A DNA stretch of 64,000 nucleotides from Novosphingobium sp. ERN07 (lineage in GTDB: Bacteria > Pseudomonadota > Alphaproteobacteria > Sphingomonadales > Sphingomonadaceae): positions 124,001 to 188,000 of the forward strand of contig NZ_JABAID010000003.1 of assembly GCF_012641335.1 (NCBI RefSeq). Direction: 5' to 3'. A program made the position numbers and the translations under genes. A model generated the notes under the pieces. It saw only the letters and a program-made list of their open reading frames with translations. It was not told the DNA's origin and searched no databases. Shown piece after piece: positions 24,890 to 33,357 of this stretch. How positions within the stretch are numbered: the stretch's first letter is position 1; the number at the start of each line of letters is the position of its first letter.

Positions 24890-26113
24890 ATGGCAACTGC
24901 AGCAACAGGCCCCGTCGCACATGTGGCAAACGCCAGCGACGCCACGATGCCGAGCGGAACGGAACTTATCGCGCGGGCCCGTGCCATGGTGCCGGTGCTG
25001 CGCGATCGGGAAAGCGCGGCCATTGCCGCCCGCCAGGTGCCGGCGCAGACAATTCGCGATTTCATCGACGCCGGGTTTTTCAAGGTGCTGCAGCCAAAGC
25101 GCTATGGCGGCTACGAGATGTCGCCCGCGGTCTATTGCGAGATCGCCCGCACCCTGGCCGAAGGCTGCATGAGCAGTGCCTGGGTCTATGGCGTGGTGGC
25201 GGTCCACAACTGGCAGCTTGCGCTGTTCGATCCGCAGGCGGCCGAGGATGTGTGGCGCGATGATGGCGAAGTACTGATCAGTTCGTCCTACATGCCGATG
25301 GGCAAGGTGACGAAGGCAGAAGGTGGCTATCGCATCAGCGGGCGCTGGGCCTTTTCCAGCGGATCGGAGCATTGCGACTGGGTACTGCTGGGTGCGAACA
25401 TGGTGGCAGAGGAGGGTGGTGCGCCCGAGCCGTTCAATTTCCTGATCCCGCGTTCGGATTACCAGATCATCGATACCTGGCACACAATGGGCCTGTGCGC
25501 GACCGGCAGCAACGACATCGTGGTGGAAGATGCCTTTGTGCCCGCACACCGTGTGATGCGCGAAAAGGACATGTTCAACATCGATGTCCCCGGCAAGCAT
25601 GCCAATCCGGGCGCGCTCTATCGCATTCCGTTTGCGCAGATTTTCAACCGCACGGTTTCAACCACGTCTCTGGGTTCGCTGCGCCGCGCGCTGGAAACGT
25701 TCGTGCAGGCAACGCGTGAAAAGCGTGCGACCTATACCGGCGCGCGTCTTGCTGCGGATACAACCATCCAGGAAGCCGTGGCCGAGGTGAAGGTGATCCT
25801 CAACGACATGGAACTGCGCCTGAAGAGCGACCTTGCCGAACTGGATGCCCGCGCCGAAGCCAACGACTGGCCGATCGAGCGCCGGGCAGAACTTGGCCAT
25901 CACACCACTTCGATGGTCAACAACTGCGTGAAGGCGATCGACCTGCTGATGCTGTTTTCCGGCGGCAAGGCGATTTACCTTGGCAACCAGATCCAGCGTG
26001 CGTTCCTGGATATCCACTGTGCCCGTGCGCACGTGGCGAACAACCCGTACCCTTACGCGCGCAACGTGGGCGCGATGGCGTTCGGGTACGAGAACGACTG
26101 CATGGACCTGTAA
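24890..26113 (+). CDS. Acyl-CoA-dehydrogenase-fold flavin oxygenase (HsaA-like)
   Basis: 407 residues from ATG 24890 after GGGAAAG. N-terminal helices carry AGFFKVLQPKRYGGYE and EGCMSSAWVYGVVA. The middle domain has GRWAFSSGSEHCDWVLLGA and DTWHTMGLCATGSNDIVVE. The C-terminal SMVNNCVKAIDLLMLFSGGK is typical of HsaA/HpaH-type oxygenase components that use FMNH2 or FADH2 from a separate reductase. It differs clearly from the tandem pair at 11679/14413. Its stop codon is 3 bases from the LysR stop codon on the other strand, leaving no room for a terminator. With the divergent TBDR it probably forms an uptake-plus-hydroxylation unit. Confidence 0.86.
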   Translation: MATAATGPVAHVANASDATMPSGTELIARARAMVPVLRDRESAAIAARQVPAQTIRDFIDAGFFKVLQPKRYGGYEMSPAVYCEIARTLAEGCMSSAWVYGVVAVHNWQLALFDPQAAEDVWRDDGEVLISSSYMPMGKVTKAEGGYRISGRWAFSSGSEHCDWVLLGANMVAEEGGAPEPFNFLIPRSDYQIIDTWHTMGLCATGSNDIVVEDAFVPAHRVMREKDMFNIDVPGKHANPGALYRIPFAQIFNRTVSTTSLGSLRRALETFVQATREKRATYTGARLAADTTIQEAVAEVKVILNDMELRLKSDLAELDARAEANDWPIERRAELGHHTTSMVNNCVKAIDLLMLFSGGKAIYLGNQIQRAFLDIHCARAHVANNPYPYARNVGAMAFGYENDCMDL

Positions 26114-26116
26114 GGT

Positions 26117-27061
26117 TCAGATAGCCGATGCCAGCGCGAGGACGTTGCCCGAAGCGGGCGCGTCCTCGTCGCGCATTTCCTCGCGCACGAAATCGACGAA
26201 GGCGCGGACCTTCGACAGGGCATAGTTGCCGCGCGGGAAGATGATGTGCAGCGGAATACGCTCTGTCACCAGATCGGGCAGCAGCGGTTCGAGGCGGCCT
26301 GCGGCGATGTCGTCCTCAACCAGGAAGCGTGGCAGGTAGCTGATGCCGAGGCCTTCGAGCGTGGCTTCACGGGCCATGCGCACCGAGTTGCTGGTAAGCG
26401 GACCGCGATTGATCGGCACGGTCACGTCCTCCGACAGGCGCCATTCGCCGACCTTGGAGATGTGCGTTTCGACGATGCAGGTGTGGTCCTTGAGATCGTT
26501 TGCCGCGTTGAGACGGCCCGAACGGTCAAGGTAGGGCCGCGAGGCGACGAGGACCATCGGGTAGTGGCGCAGGCGTACGGAATCGAGCGAACTGTCGAAC
26601 GTGTCCCCCATCCAGAAGGCAACGTCGAACCGGCCCTTGATCAGATCGACCTTGCTGTCTGAAAGGTTCACGAACAGGCGGACTTCGGGATAGGTCTGCA
26701 GGAAACGCGGCATGATCGAGGTAAGATCGAACAGCGAGGCGACGACCGGCGCGTTGACCTTCAGTTCACCGCGCGGCTTGGACACCATGCCGCTGATGAT
26801 CTGGTTGGCCTCGCTCACTTCCTCGACGATGCGGGCGCAGCGGGCATACATTTCACGCCCGGCGGGGGTGAGCGTGACCGAGCGGGTCGTGCGATCGAGC
26901 AAGCGCACGCCGATGCTCTGTTCCAGCTTGGCGATCTGGCGGCTGACCGCGGCTTTTGAATATCCCAGCATGTCCGCCGCGCTGGAAAAGCCGCCTGTGC
27001 TGACGACTGCGGCGAATGACATCATCGCCATGACGTTACCAAGATCGGGTTTCTCGTCCAT
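26117..27061 (-). CDS. LysR-family transcriptional regulator
   Basis: 314 residues, the standard LysR length. The N-terminal winged HTH shows FAAVVSTGGFSSAADMLGYS, then KAAVSRQIAKLEQSIGVRLL and DRTTRSVTLTPAG. The remaining ~230 residues form the periplasmic-binding-protein-like effector domain, with LKVNAPVVASLFDL opening it and GLGISYLPRFLVEDDIAAGR in the second half. It is divergent from the omega-aminotransferase gene at 27294, the classic LysR arrangement, with a 232-base control region between them. It may also act on the 24.5-24.9 kb region, which shares a 9-base sequence with its own promoter. Confidence 0.9.
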   Translation of the reverse strand: MDEKPDLGNVMAMMSFAAVVSTGGFSSAADMLGYSKAAVSRQIAKLEQSIGVRLLDRTTRSVTLTPAGREMYARCARIVEEVSEANQIISGMVSKPRGELKVNAPVVASLFDLTSIMPRFLQTYPEVRLFVNLSDSKVDLIKGRFDVAFWMGDTFDSSLDSVRLRHYPMVLVASRPYLDRSGRLNAANDLKDHTCIVETHISKVGEWRLSEDVTVPINRGPLTSNSVRMAREATLEGLGISYLPRFLVEDDIAAGRLEPLLPDLVTERIPLHIIFPRGNYALSKVRAFVDFVREEMRDEDAPASGNVLALASAI

Positions 27062-27293
27062 GCTTCCTACTCATTCAGGCTTGGCTGCAAGTCAATGGCG
27101 ACTGCGCTCAGGACGGGTATTGTTACGCCGGGATTTCCAATCCGACGGGCTGTTGATTGTTGACCAAACGGGAAAACGAACATCATTCAACTATCACTGT
27201 TGCGTAATCGGATCAAATGCGCGAAGGGTGCGTGGTCATAGATGTGCTGCCGTGATTCGATTGGCGATGCCGGGCGGCAAGGGGAGAAACCAC

Positions 27294-28673
27294 ATGGCGA
27301 CCCAGATTTCAGAGGGCCAGCTTTCAGAGGCCGCGCTGCGCGACCAGCGCAGCCAGTTCCATCCGTTCACCTCCATCACCGATCTGATGGCCGATGGCCC
27401 GACCGTCATGGCCAGTGGCTCTGGCGTCCGCGTCACCGATGTTGACGGCAAGGAATACCTCGACGGCATGGCGGGCCTGTGGTGCGTCAACCTGGGCTAT
27501 GGCCGCAAGGAGATCACCCAAGCCATCGCCAGGCAGAGCGAGCGGCTCTCGTTCTTCCATACGTTCAACGGCATGTCGACCGACGTGGTTGCCGAGTGTG
27601 CCGAGGAACTGCTGAAGCGCGCTCCGGTGCCGATGTCGCGCGTGTTCTTCGGCGCTTCGGGCAGCGATGCCAACGAAACCCAGCTCAAGCTGATCTGGTA
27701 TTACAACAACCTGCGCGGCAAGCCGGAAAAGAAGAAGATCATTGCCCGCTGGAACGCCTATCACGGTTCGGGCGTGGCCACAGCCAGCCTGACCGGCCTG
27801 CCGGGCATGCACACCCTGTTCGATCTGCCCAAGGGCCCGATCATCCACGTCAGCGCGCCCTACTATTACCGCAATGCCCCCGAAGGCATGAGCGAGCGGG
27901 AATTCTCGAAGCAGCTGGCCAAGGAACTGGAAGACACGATCGAGCGCGAAGGCGCCGATACGATCGCGGCGTTCTTTGCCGAAGCAGTGATGGGCGCAGG
28001 CGGCCTGATCCCGCCGCCCGAAGGCTATTTCGAGGAAATCGGCCCGATCCTGAAGAAGCATGACATCCTGCTGGTGGCCGACGAAGTCGTGTCCGGTTTC
28101 GGTCGCCTTGGCACCTACTGGGGCAGCCAGACTTATGGCTACGAGCCTGATCTGATCACGTCGGCCAAGGGCGTGACTTCGGGTTACTTCCCGATGTCTG
28201 TCTGCTTCATCTCGCCCAAGGTGTGGGACGTGATCGAAGGTGCGGCTGCCACGGCCGGGCTGTTCGGCCACGGCTATACCTATTCCGCACATCCGGTGGG
28301 TGCGGCGGCAGCGCTGGCCGCGCTGAAGCTGATCGATGACCTCAAGGTCGTGGACAACGTGGCCGATGTCGGGCCCTACATGCTCCAGCAGTTGAAGGAC
28401 CGCCTGGGCCAGCATGCCCATGTCGGCGACATTCGCGGCAAGGGCCTGATGATCGGCATCGAACTGATGAAGGATCGCGGGGCCAAGGAAACCTTCCCGA
28501 TGGCCAACCGCACCGGACGCCAGATCCTCAAGGCTTCGGCGGCAAGGGGCCTGATCACGCGTGCGCTGGGCGATACACTGGTCTTCGCGCCGCCTCTGGT
28601 GATCAACCGCGCCGAGGTGGACGAGCTGGTCGACAAGTTTGCACTGGCTGTCCAGGACGTGCTGCCCGCCTGA
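27294..28673 (+). CDS. Class-III omega-aminotransferase
   Basis: 459 residues from ATG 27294 with a GGGGAGAAAC site. PLP-binding features: FFGASGSDANE at about 118-128, WNAYHGSG at 153-160, Asp263 in VADEVVSGFGRLG and Schiff-base Lys292 in TSAKGVTSGY. The N-terminal HPFTSI and the length match the beta-alanine/putrescine-pyruvate omega-transaminase group. It would move an amino group from an amine or omega-amino acid to pyruvate or another oxo acid, giving an aldehyde that ALDHs in the window could oxidise. It is followed after 36 bases by an MFS transporter, and it is divergent from the LysR gene. Confidence 0.9.
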   Translation: MATQISEGQLSEAALRDQRSQFHPFTSITDLMADGPTVMASGSGVRVTDVDGKEYLDGMAGLWCVNLGYGRKEITQAIARQSERLSFFHTFNGMSTDVVAECAEELLKRAPVPMSRVFFGASGSDANETQLKLIWYYNNLRGKPEKKKIIARWNAYHGSGVATASLTGLPGMHTLFDLPKGPIIHVSAPYYYRNAPEGMSEREFSKQLAKELEDTIEREGADTIAAFFAEAVMGAGGLIPPPEGYFEEIGPILKKHDILLVADEVVSGFGRLGTYWGSQTYGYEPDLITSAKGVTSGYFPMSVCFISPKVWDVIEGAAATAGLFGHGYTYSAHPVGAAAALAALKLIDDLKVVDNVADVGPYMLQQLKDRLGQHAHVGDIRGKGLMIGIELMKDRGAKETFPMANRTGRQILKASAARGLITRALGDTLVFAPPLVINRAEVDELVDKFALAVQDVLPA

Positions 28674-28709
28674 TAATCAGAACGTGAAGCGCGGGGAGTG
28701 GGTGGAACG

Positions 28710-29891
28710 ATGGAACAGGCAGTGATGATGGAGCAGGTTGCACCACCGGAGATGCCGGTGGCACGCCTGACGCCCGCCGGCCTTGCAAGCGCCGTCGCGG
28801 TGGGCATCATCGGTGCTCTGGTGATCTTCGTGACACCCGGCTTCCTCGCGCTTGTCGCGCAGCAGACCGGGTTCGACAACGACCAGCTGGGCTATCTCGT
28901 CGCGTGGGACATCAACGCGATGGGGGTGACGATCGGCCTCAGCACCTTCGCGCTCTCACGTGTTTCGTGGCGTGTTGCCGTGGCCTTGGGGCTGGTGCTG
29001 ATCGCGGCTGGCAATCTGCTGACGGGGCTGACGACAAGCTTCTTCGCCATGGCGGCGGCGCGAGTTGTGGCAGGGGCGGGCGCGGGGATCGCGGTCGGCT
29101 TTGCATTCGCGGCGCTTGGCCGGGCGCGTAACCCTGACCGTGCCTTTTCCATCTACCTGGTGGCTGGCGCGCTGTTCAGCACGATGTTCCTTTATGCCTT
29201 GCCGGAGATACAGTCAGCCTTCAGCCCGAGCACCGTTTTCGCGACGATCGCAGGGGCTAGCCTGCTGGTCATCCTTTCGCTGAAGGCGTTGCCGGATGGT
29301 TCGAAAGACGAGGCTGATATCTTTGCGGGGGGCGGCGCGCTCGACTGGCGGATCGCGTTCGGTTCACTGGTCGGCGTGTTCCTGCTGTTCTTTGCGATGG
29401 GCGCCGGGTGGAGTTATTCCGAACGCATCGGCATTGAAAGCGCGGTGCCGACCGGGACCATCGCAAGCGGCCTTTCCATCGGGACGATGGCGGGTGTGGT
29501 TGCTGCCGGCCTTGCCGGTTTCCTGCCGCAGCGTTGGGGCCGGGCGGGGCCATTGATCGTAAGCGCGATTGCCGGGGTCGTCGGCTTCCTGATGTTCCGC
29601 GGGCAGGTGACGAACAGCGCCTTCGTGATCGCCTGCGTGCTGATGATGTTCAGCTGGAACTTTGCGCAGCCTCTGCTTTCCGGAATCTGTTCGGAGGCGT
29701 GCAAGCGCGGGCGGGTGGTTTGCGCGATGGGTTCAATCCAGACGTTCGGGACTGGGCTTGGCCCTGCGGCAGCAGCGGCAACGCTTGCCACGGGCAGCTT
29801 CGACCTGATGCTCTATTCCTGCTGCGTGGTGCTGGTGCTGAGCGTGGTGGCGACGATCTGGGCCACGTCTGGCACGAAAAAGGCGGCCTGA
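28710..29891 (+). CDS. Major facilitator superfamily transporter
   Basis: 393 residues with about 12 hydrophobic segments, the first being AVAVGIIGALVIFVTPGFLA. The GxLaDrxGrk-type loop 2-3 motif is degenerate, but the fold pattern (two halves, a charged loop around residues 195-215) fits MFS. An RVVAGAGAGIAVGFAFAALG helix resembles motif C of antiporters. ATG 28710 is chosen over GTG 28698. It follows the aminotransferase in the same direction, so it may carry the amine substrate or export a product. Direction and substrate cannot be read from sequence. Confidence 0.8.
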   Translation: MEQAVMMEQVAPPEMPVARLTPAGLASAVAVGIIGALVIFVTPGFLALVAQQTGFDNDQLGYLVAWDINAMGVTIGLSTFALSRVSWRVAVALGLVLIAAGNLLTGLTTSFFAMAAARVVAGAGAGIAVGFAFAALGRARNPDRAFSIYLVAGALFSTMFLYALPEIQSAFSPSTVFATIAGASLLVILSLKALPDGSKDEADIFAGGGALDWRIAFGSLVGVFLLFFAMGAGWSYSERIGIESAVPTGTIASGLSIGTMAGVVAAGLAGFLPQRWGRAGPLIVSAIAGVVGFLMFRGQVTNSAFVIACVLMMFSWNFAQPLLSGICSEACKRGRVVCAMGSIQTFGTGLGPAAAAATLATGSFDLMLYSCCVVLVLSVVATIWATSGTKKAA

Positions 29892-29933
29892 GCCGCCAAT
29901 ATCCAATATTCAGTTTGCTCCGGTCGGGAGGGG

Positions 29934-29965
29934 AAGGGGCGCCGGTCTTGCGATCTGCGCCCCTT
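29934..29965. terminator. Bidirectional terminator between MFS and SDR genes
   Basis: AAGGGGCGC and GCGCCCCTT make a 9-bp perfect stem around a 14-base loop, with one further T after the right arm. A smaller hairpin, GGCGGC-CTGA-GCCGCC, overlaps the MFS stop codon at 29882-29897. Confidence 0.6.
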
Positions 29966-29970
29966 TCGCG

Positions 29971-30774
29971 TCAGAGGAATACCGCGCGCGACAGGCCTCC
30001 GTCGACGGCGATGGATTCACCGGTAATGCCGCTGCCCAGCTGCGAACAGAGGAACACGATCGGGTCAGCCACTTCCTCGACTTCGAGCATGCGCTTAAGC
30101 GCGGCGGGATCGCCAGCCTCGCGCTTGACGATCGCGTCGACGGTGGTGCCTTCCTCAGCTGCCATCTCGGCGAACCATTCCTCAATGTGTTCGGTGCGGG
30201 TCACGCCGGGGTGTACGATGTTCACGGTGATACCGTCCTTGCCGACTTCGTCGGACAGGGTTTTGGTGAAGTGGACGAGCGCGGTGTTGCGCATGCCCGA
30301 AAGCGCCTCGGTGCAACGCGCTGTCAGGCCACCGACATTGACGATACGGCCCCAGCCTGCCTTGCGCATGTGCGGCACGCAGGCCTTGGCCGTGCGGAAA
30401 TAGCCGAACAGCTTGGTGTTGAGATCAAGCATCAGCGCGTCTTCGTCAGCCAGTTCGATGGCGTTGCGCACCAAGCCACCAGGGGCTGCGGCGCAGTTGA
30501 CGAGGATGTGGACGGCGCCGAACTTCTCGACCGCGGCTGCGACGAGGGCTTCGACCGATGCCTTGGAAGTCGTGTCGGTCGGCACGGCGATGATCTCTCC
30601 GCCAGTGCTTGCACGCAGTTCTTCCGCTGCCGCTTCCAGCTTGGAGGCGGTGCGGGCAGCGATGACGACCTTGGCCCCGGCCAACGCGAGCTTGCGCGCG
30701 GTTTCCTTGCCGATGCCGACGCCGCCGCCAGTGATGACGGCAACCTTGCCGTCCAATCCCAAATCAAGGTTCAT
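29971..30774 (-). CDS. SDR-fold protein lacking the catalytic Ser-Tyr-Lys
   Basis: 267 residues from ATG 30774 (GGAG upstream); an ATG at 30798 is less likely. The nucleotide motif is good (TGGGVGIG), so cofactor binding looks possible. At the active site, where classical SDRs have NxxS and YxxxK, this protein reads NVGGLTAR and SGMRNTALVHFTKTL: Ser, Tyr and Lys are replaced by Gly, Ser and Asn. The SDR at 38001 has the same substitutions. It may bind NAD(P) structurally, do different chemistry, or pair with the other protein. It is the distal gene of a two-gene minus-strand operon with the hydratase-like gene at 30795. Confidence 0.85.
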   Translation of the reverse strand: MNLDLGLDGKVAVITGGGVGIGKETARKLALAGAKVVIAARTASKLEAAAEELRASTGGEIIAVPTDTTSKASVEALVAAAVEKFGAVHILVNCAAAPGGLVRNAIELADEDALMLDLNTKLFGYFRTAKACVPHMRKAGWGRIVNVGGLTARCTEALSGMRNTALVHFTKTLSDEVGKDGITVNIVHPGVTRTEHIEEWFAEMAAEEGTTVDAIVKREAGDPAALKRMLEVEEVADPIVFLCSQLGSGITGESIAVDGGLSRAVFL

Positions 30775-30794
30775 GTTCAGATCTCCAGATATGT

Positions 30795-31565
30795 TCACGA
30801 TACAAGAGTGACGCGCGCGGCGTCGATGCCGCCGAAGGCAGCGGTGACTGTTTCTCCGGCTTTCACCGGTGTGGCGCCGGTACAGCTGCCGGAGGTGACG
30901 AGCTGTTCACGGCGCAGACCGCCTTCACCGTTTTCGCAAAGCCAGTTGGCAAGCCACACCAGCGCATCGAGCGGGTTGCCCATGACACGGGTGGTGCTGC
31001 CGTGCTCCTGCACCTCGCCATCGACCAAAATGTCCACGGCCATGTCTGCAAAGCGGTCTTCCCAGGAATGGGAAAGGCGCTTTCCGAGGACGAGAGCATA
31101 GCCCATCGCATTGTCGGCGACGAAGAGGCCAAGCGGCAGGTCCGAAGTGTCATAGCGCGGCGCGGCCAGTTCGATGCCCCCATGGATCGCCTTGATCGCC
31201 GGCAGGACTGTCTCGCGCGTGTAGGGCGTGCCTGAAGACGGAAGGTCTGCGCCGAGTTCGAAGACGATCTCGGCTTCGGCAAAGGTTTCCGGCCAGACCT
31301 GCCGCGCTTCGGTTCCCGTGTTGAGAATCGCGCTGGCCGCCAGACGCCCGACAGCGGGTTCGCTCGCCCCGAACGCTTCGCGCGCAGGAGGTGATGTGAG
31401 CCCGATCTTCCATACCATGACCGGCAGGTTGGTCGCGCTCATTAGCGCGCGTTGCACGGCGTATGCCTCTGATAAAGATGGTGAAACCGCCGGAAGCGGC
31501 AAGGTTGCGCTACGCGCGCGAGCATCCAGCAGGAGGCCTTCTAAGGTTGCCCCGGTATCTGTCAT
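30795..31565 (-). CDS. Fumarylacetoacetase-fold hydratase/decarboxylase (MhpD-like)
   Basis: 256 residues from ATG 31565, preceded by GGGGAGAA. Length and motifs match 2-keto-4-pentenoate hydratase/4-oxalocrotonate decarboxylase: AYAVQRALM near the N-terminus, WKIGLTSPP, the metal-binding Glu pair in AEAEIVFELG and the late RVMGNPLDALVWLANWL and SGSCTGATPVKAG. Such enzymes act in meta-cleavage pathways, adding water to or decarboxylating dienols. It is first in the operon with the non-canonical SDR and is divergent from the ALDH-led operon, so the two units probably serve one pathway. Which of the two reactions it performs is not decidable here. Confidence 0.85.
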   Translation of the reverse strand: MTDTGATLEGLLLDARARSATLPLPAVSPSLSEAYAVQRALMSATNLPVMVWKIGLTSPPAREAFGASEPAVGRLAASAILNTGTEARQVWPETFAEAEIVFELGADLPSSGTPYTRETVLPAIKAIHGGIELAAPRYDTSDLPLGLFVADNAMGYALVLGKRLSHSWEDRFADMAVDILVDGEVQEHGSTTRVMGNPLDALVWLANWLCENGEGGLRREQLVTSGSCTGATPVKAGETVTAAFGGIDAARVTLVS

Positions 31566-31795
31566 GCCGCGTTCTCCCCATTGCGCACGCGGCCCACGGC
31601 AAATCGGCAGCGCGCTTCTGTATTGTCGACCATATGAAACAACCAAACTTAAAAATCCAGTATTGTTTACTTCGCGAAGGTGCGTTATCAGGTGATTCGA
31701 AGTTGACGGGGCATGGCCTGCGCGCATCGATTTCTCGCAGCGCAGGCTTTGGCCGATCCCGGTTATCCCGCCGGTGTTAATTATGAGGAGGGGCA

Positions 31796-33319
31796 ATGTC
31801 TGCACTCGCACAAGCCAGCGCATCCGATGCGTATTCCATTGCAGAACGGCTTGAAGCCGGGCTGAAGGGCGCTCCGCGCGGCCTGATCATCGATGGCAAG
31901 TCGGTCCAGTCGGTCACGGGCAAGACCTTTGCCACGCACAATCCCGCCACGGGCAAGGAAATCTGCCAGGTGGCCGAGGGCGGGGTTGAAGATGTCGACC
32001 TCGCCGTGCGGGCGGCGCGCCGTGCGCTGGAAAATCCGGCATGGCGCGATATGAGCGCGGTCGATCGTTCGCTCCTGCTCAATCGCCTTGCCGATCTGAT
32101 CGAGCGCGATGCGCAGGATCTGGCGGTGCTGGAATGCATCGACAACGGCAAGCCTGCCACGCTGACCAAGGCAGTCGAGATCGAAGGGTCGATCAAGACC
32201 TTCCGCTATTTCGCCGGCTGGCCGACCAAGTTCGGCGGCGAGACGCTGCCGGTATCGCCGCGCAGTGGCGCGAAGATCCTGAACTACACCGTGCGCGAGC
32301 CGGTGGGCGTGTGCGGGCTGATCGTGCCGTGGAACTATCCGATGTCGATGGCGGCGTGGAAGGTCGCTCCGGCCCTGGCCGCCGGATGCACCGTGGTGCT
32401 CAAGCCCGCCGAGCAGACGCCGCTGACGGCACTGCGACTGGCCGAACTGGCGCTGGAAGCAGGCATTCCCGCGGGCGTGTTCAACGTGATCACGGGCTTC
32501 GGCGAGGCGGGTGCTGCGCTGGTCGATCATCCCGGCGTGGACAAGGTGGCCTTCACCGGTTCCACCGAAGTGGGCAAGGCGATCGTGCGCGGCAGCACCG
32601 GCAACCTCAAGAAGGTCAGCCTTGAACTTGGCGGCAAGTCTCCACAGATCGTGCTGCCCGATGCAGACCTCGATGCGGCGGCGGCTTCGATCGCGGCCGG
32701 CATCTTCTTCAACCAGGGCCAGACCTGCACGGCAGGATCGCGCCTTTATGCCCATTCCGACATTCACGACGACCTGCTGGCCCGGATTGCCGATCATGCA
32801 GCGAAGCTGACCATCGGCAACGGGCTTGATCCTGCGGTGAACTTCGGCCCGCTGGTTTCGGAAGAGCAGTGGGATCGGGTCAGCTCCTATGTCGAGATCG
32901 GGCAGCGTGAAGGTGCCGAACTGGTCTGTGGCGGATCGCGTCCGCAGGGCCTGAACGAAGGCTTCTTCTTCCAGCCGACGATCATGGCGAATGCCGCCAG
33001 CAACATGCGCATCGTACGCGAAGAGATCTTCGGCCCGGTGCTGAGCGCGCTGAGGTGGTCCGATCCGGAAGACTTGGTGGCCCAGGCCAACGATTCCGAC
33101 TTCGGTCTTTCGGCAGGGATCTGGACCAACAACCTCAAGCAGGCGCATCGCATGGCTGCTGCGGTGAAGGCGGGGACCGTGTGGGTCAACTGCTTCAACC
33201 TGGTCGACAATGCGACGCCGTTCGGCGGATTCAAGCAATCGGGCTGGGGCCGTGAACACGGCCGACAGGCGATGGAACTCTACAGCGAAGTGAAGAGCGT
33301 CTGGGTCAACCTCAGCTGA
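31796..33319 (+). CDS. NAD(P)-dependent aldehyde dehydrogenase
   Basis: 507 residues. Active-site residues are Asn180 (IVPWNYPM), Glu278 (LELGGKSP) and Cys311 (GQTCTAGSR); the FTGSTEVG turn lies at 253-260. A GAGGAGGG ribosome site precedes the ATG. It is the first of ten plus-strand genes with short gaps or overlaps, up to 41286. It most resembles betaine/phenylacetaldehyde/aryl-aldehyde dehydrogenases. A likely aldehyde source is the ThDP enzyme of the same operon (36442), as decarboxylation of an alpha-oxo acid gives an aldehyde (inference). Confidence 0.9.
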   Translation: MSALAQASASDAYSIAERLEAGLKGAPRGLIIDGKSVQSVTGKTFATHNPATGKEICQVAEGGVEDVDLAVRAARRALENPAWRDMSAVDRSLLLNRLADLIERDAQDLAVLECIDNGKPATLTKAVEIEGSIKTFRYFAGWPTKFGGETLPVSPRSGAKILNYTVREPVGVCGLIVPWNYPMSMAAWKVAPALAAGCTVVLKPAEQTPLTALRLAELALEAGIPAGVFNVITGFGEAGAALVDHPGVDKVAFTGSTEVGKAIVRGSTGNLKKVSLELGGKSPQIVLPDADLDAAAASIAAGIFFNQGQTCTAGSRLYAHSDIHDDLLARIADHAAKLTIGNGLDPAVNFGPLVSEEQWDRVSSYVEIGQREGAELVCGGSRPQGLNEGFFFQPTIMANAASNMRIVREEIFGPVLSALRWSDPEDLVAQANDSDFGLSAGIWTNNLKQAHRMAAAVKAGTVWVNCFNLVDNATPFGGFKQSGWGREHGRQAMELYSEVKSVWVNLS

Positions 33320-33357
33320 TCCACCAGAAGCGCCAAGGCAGCAGGAACACGAAAACC

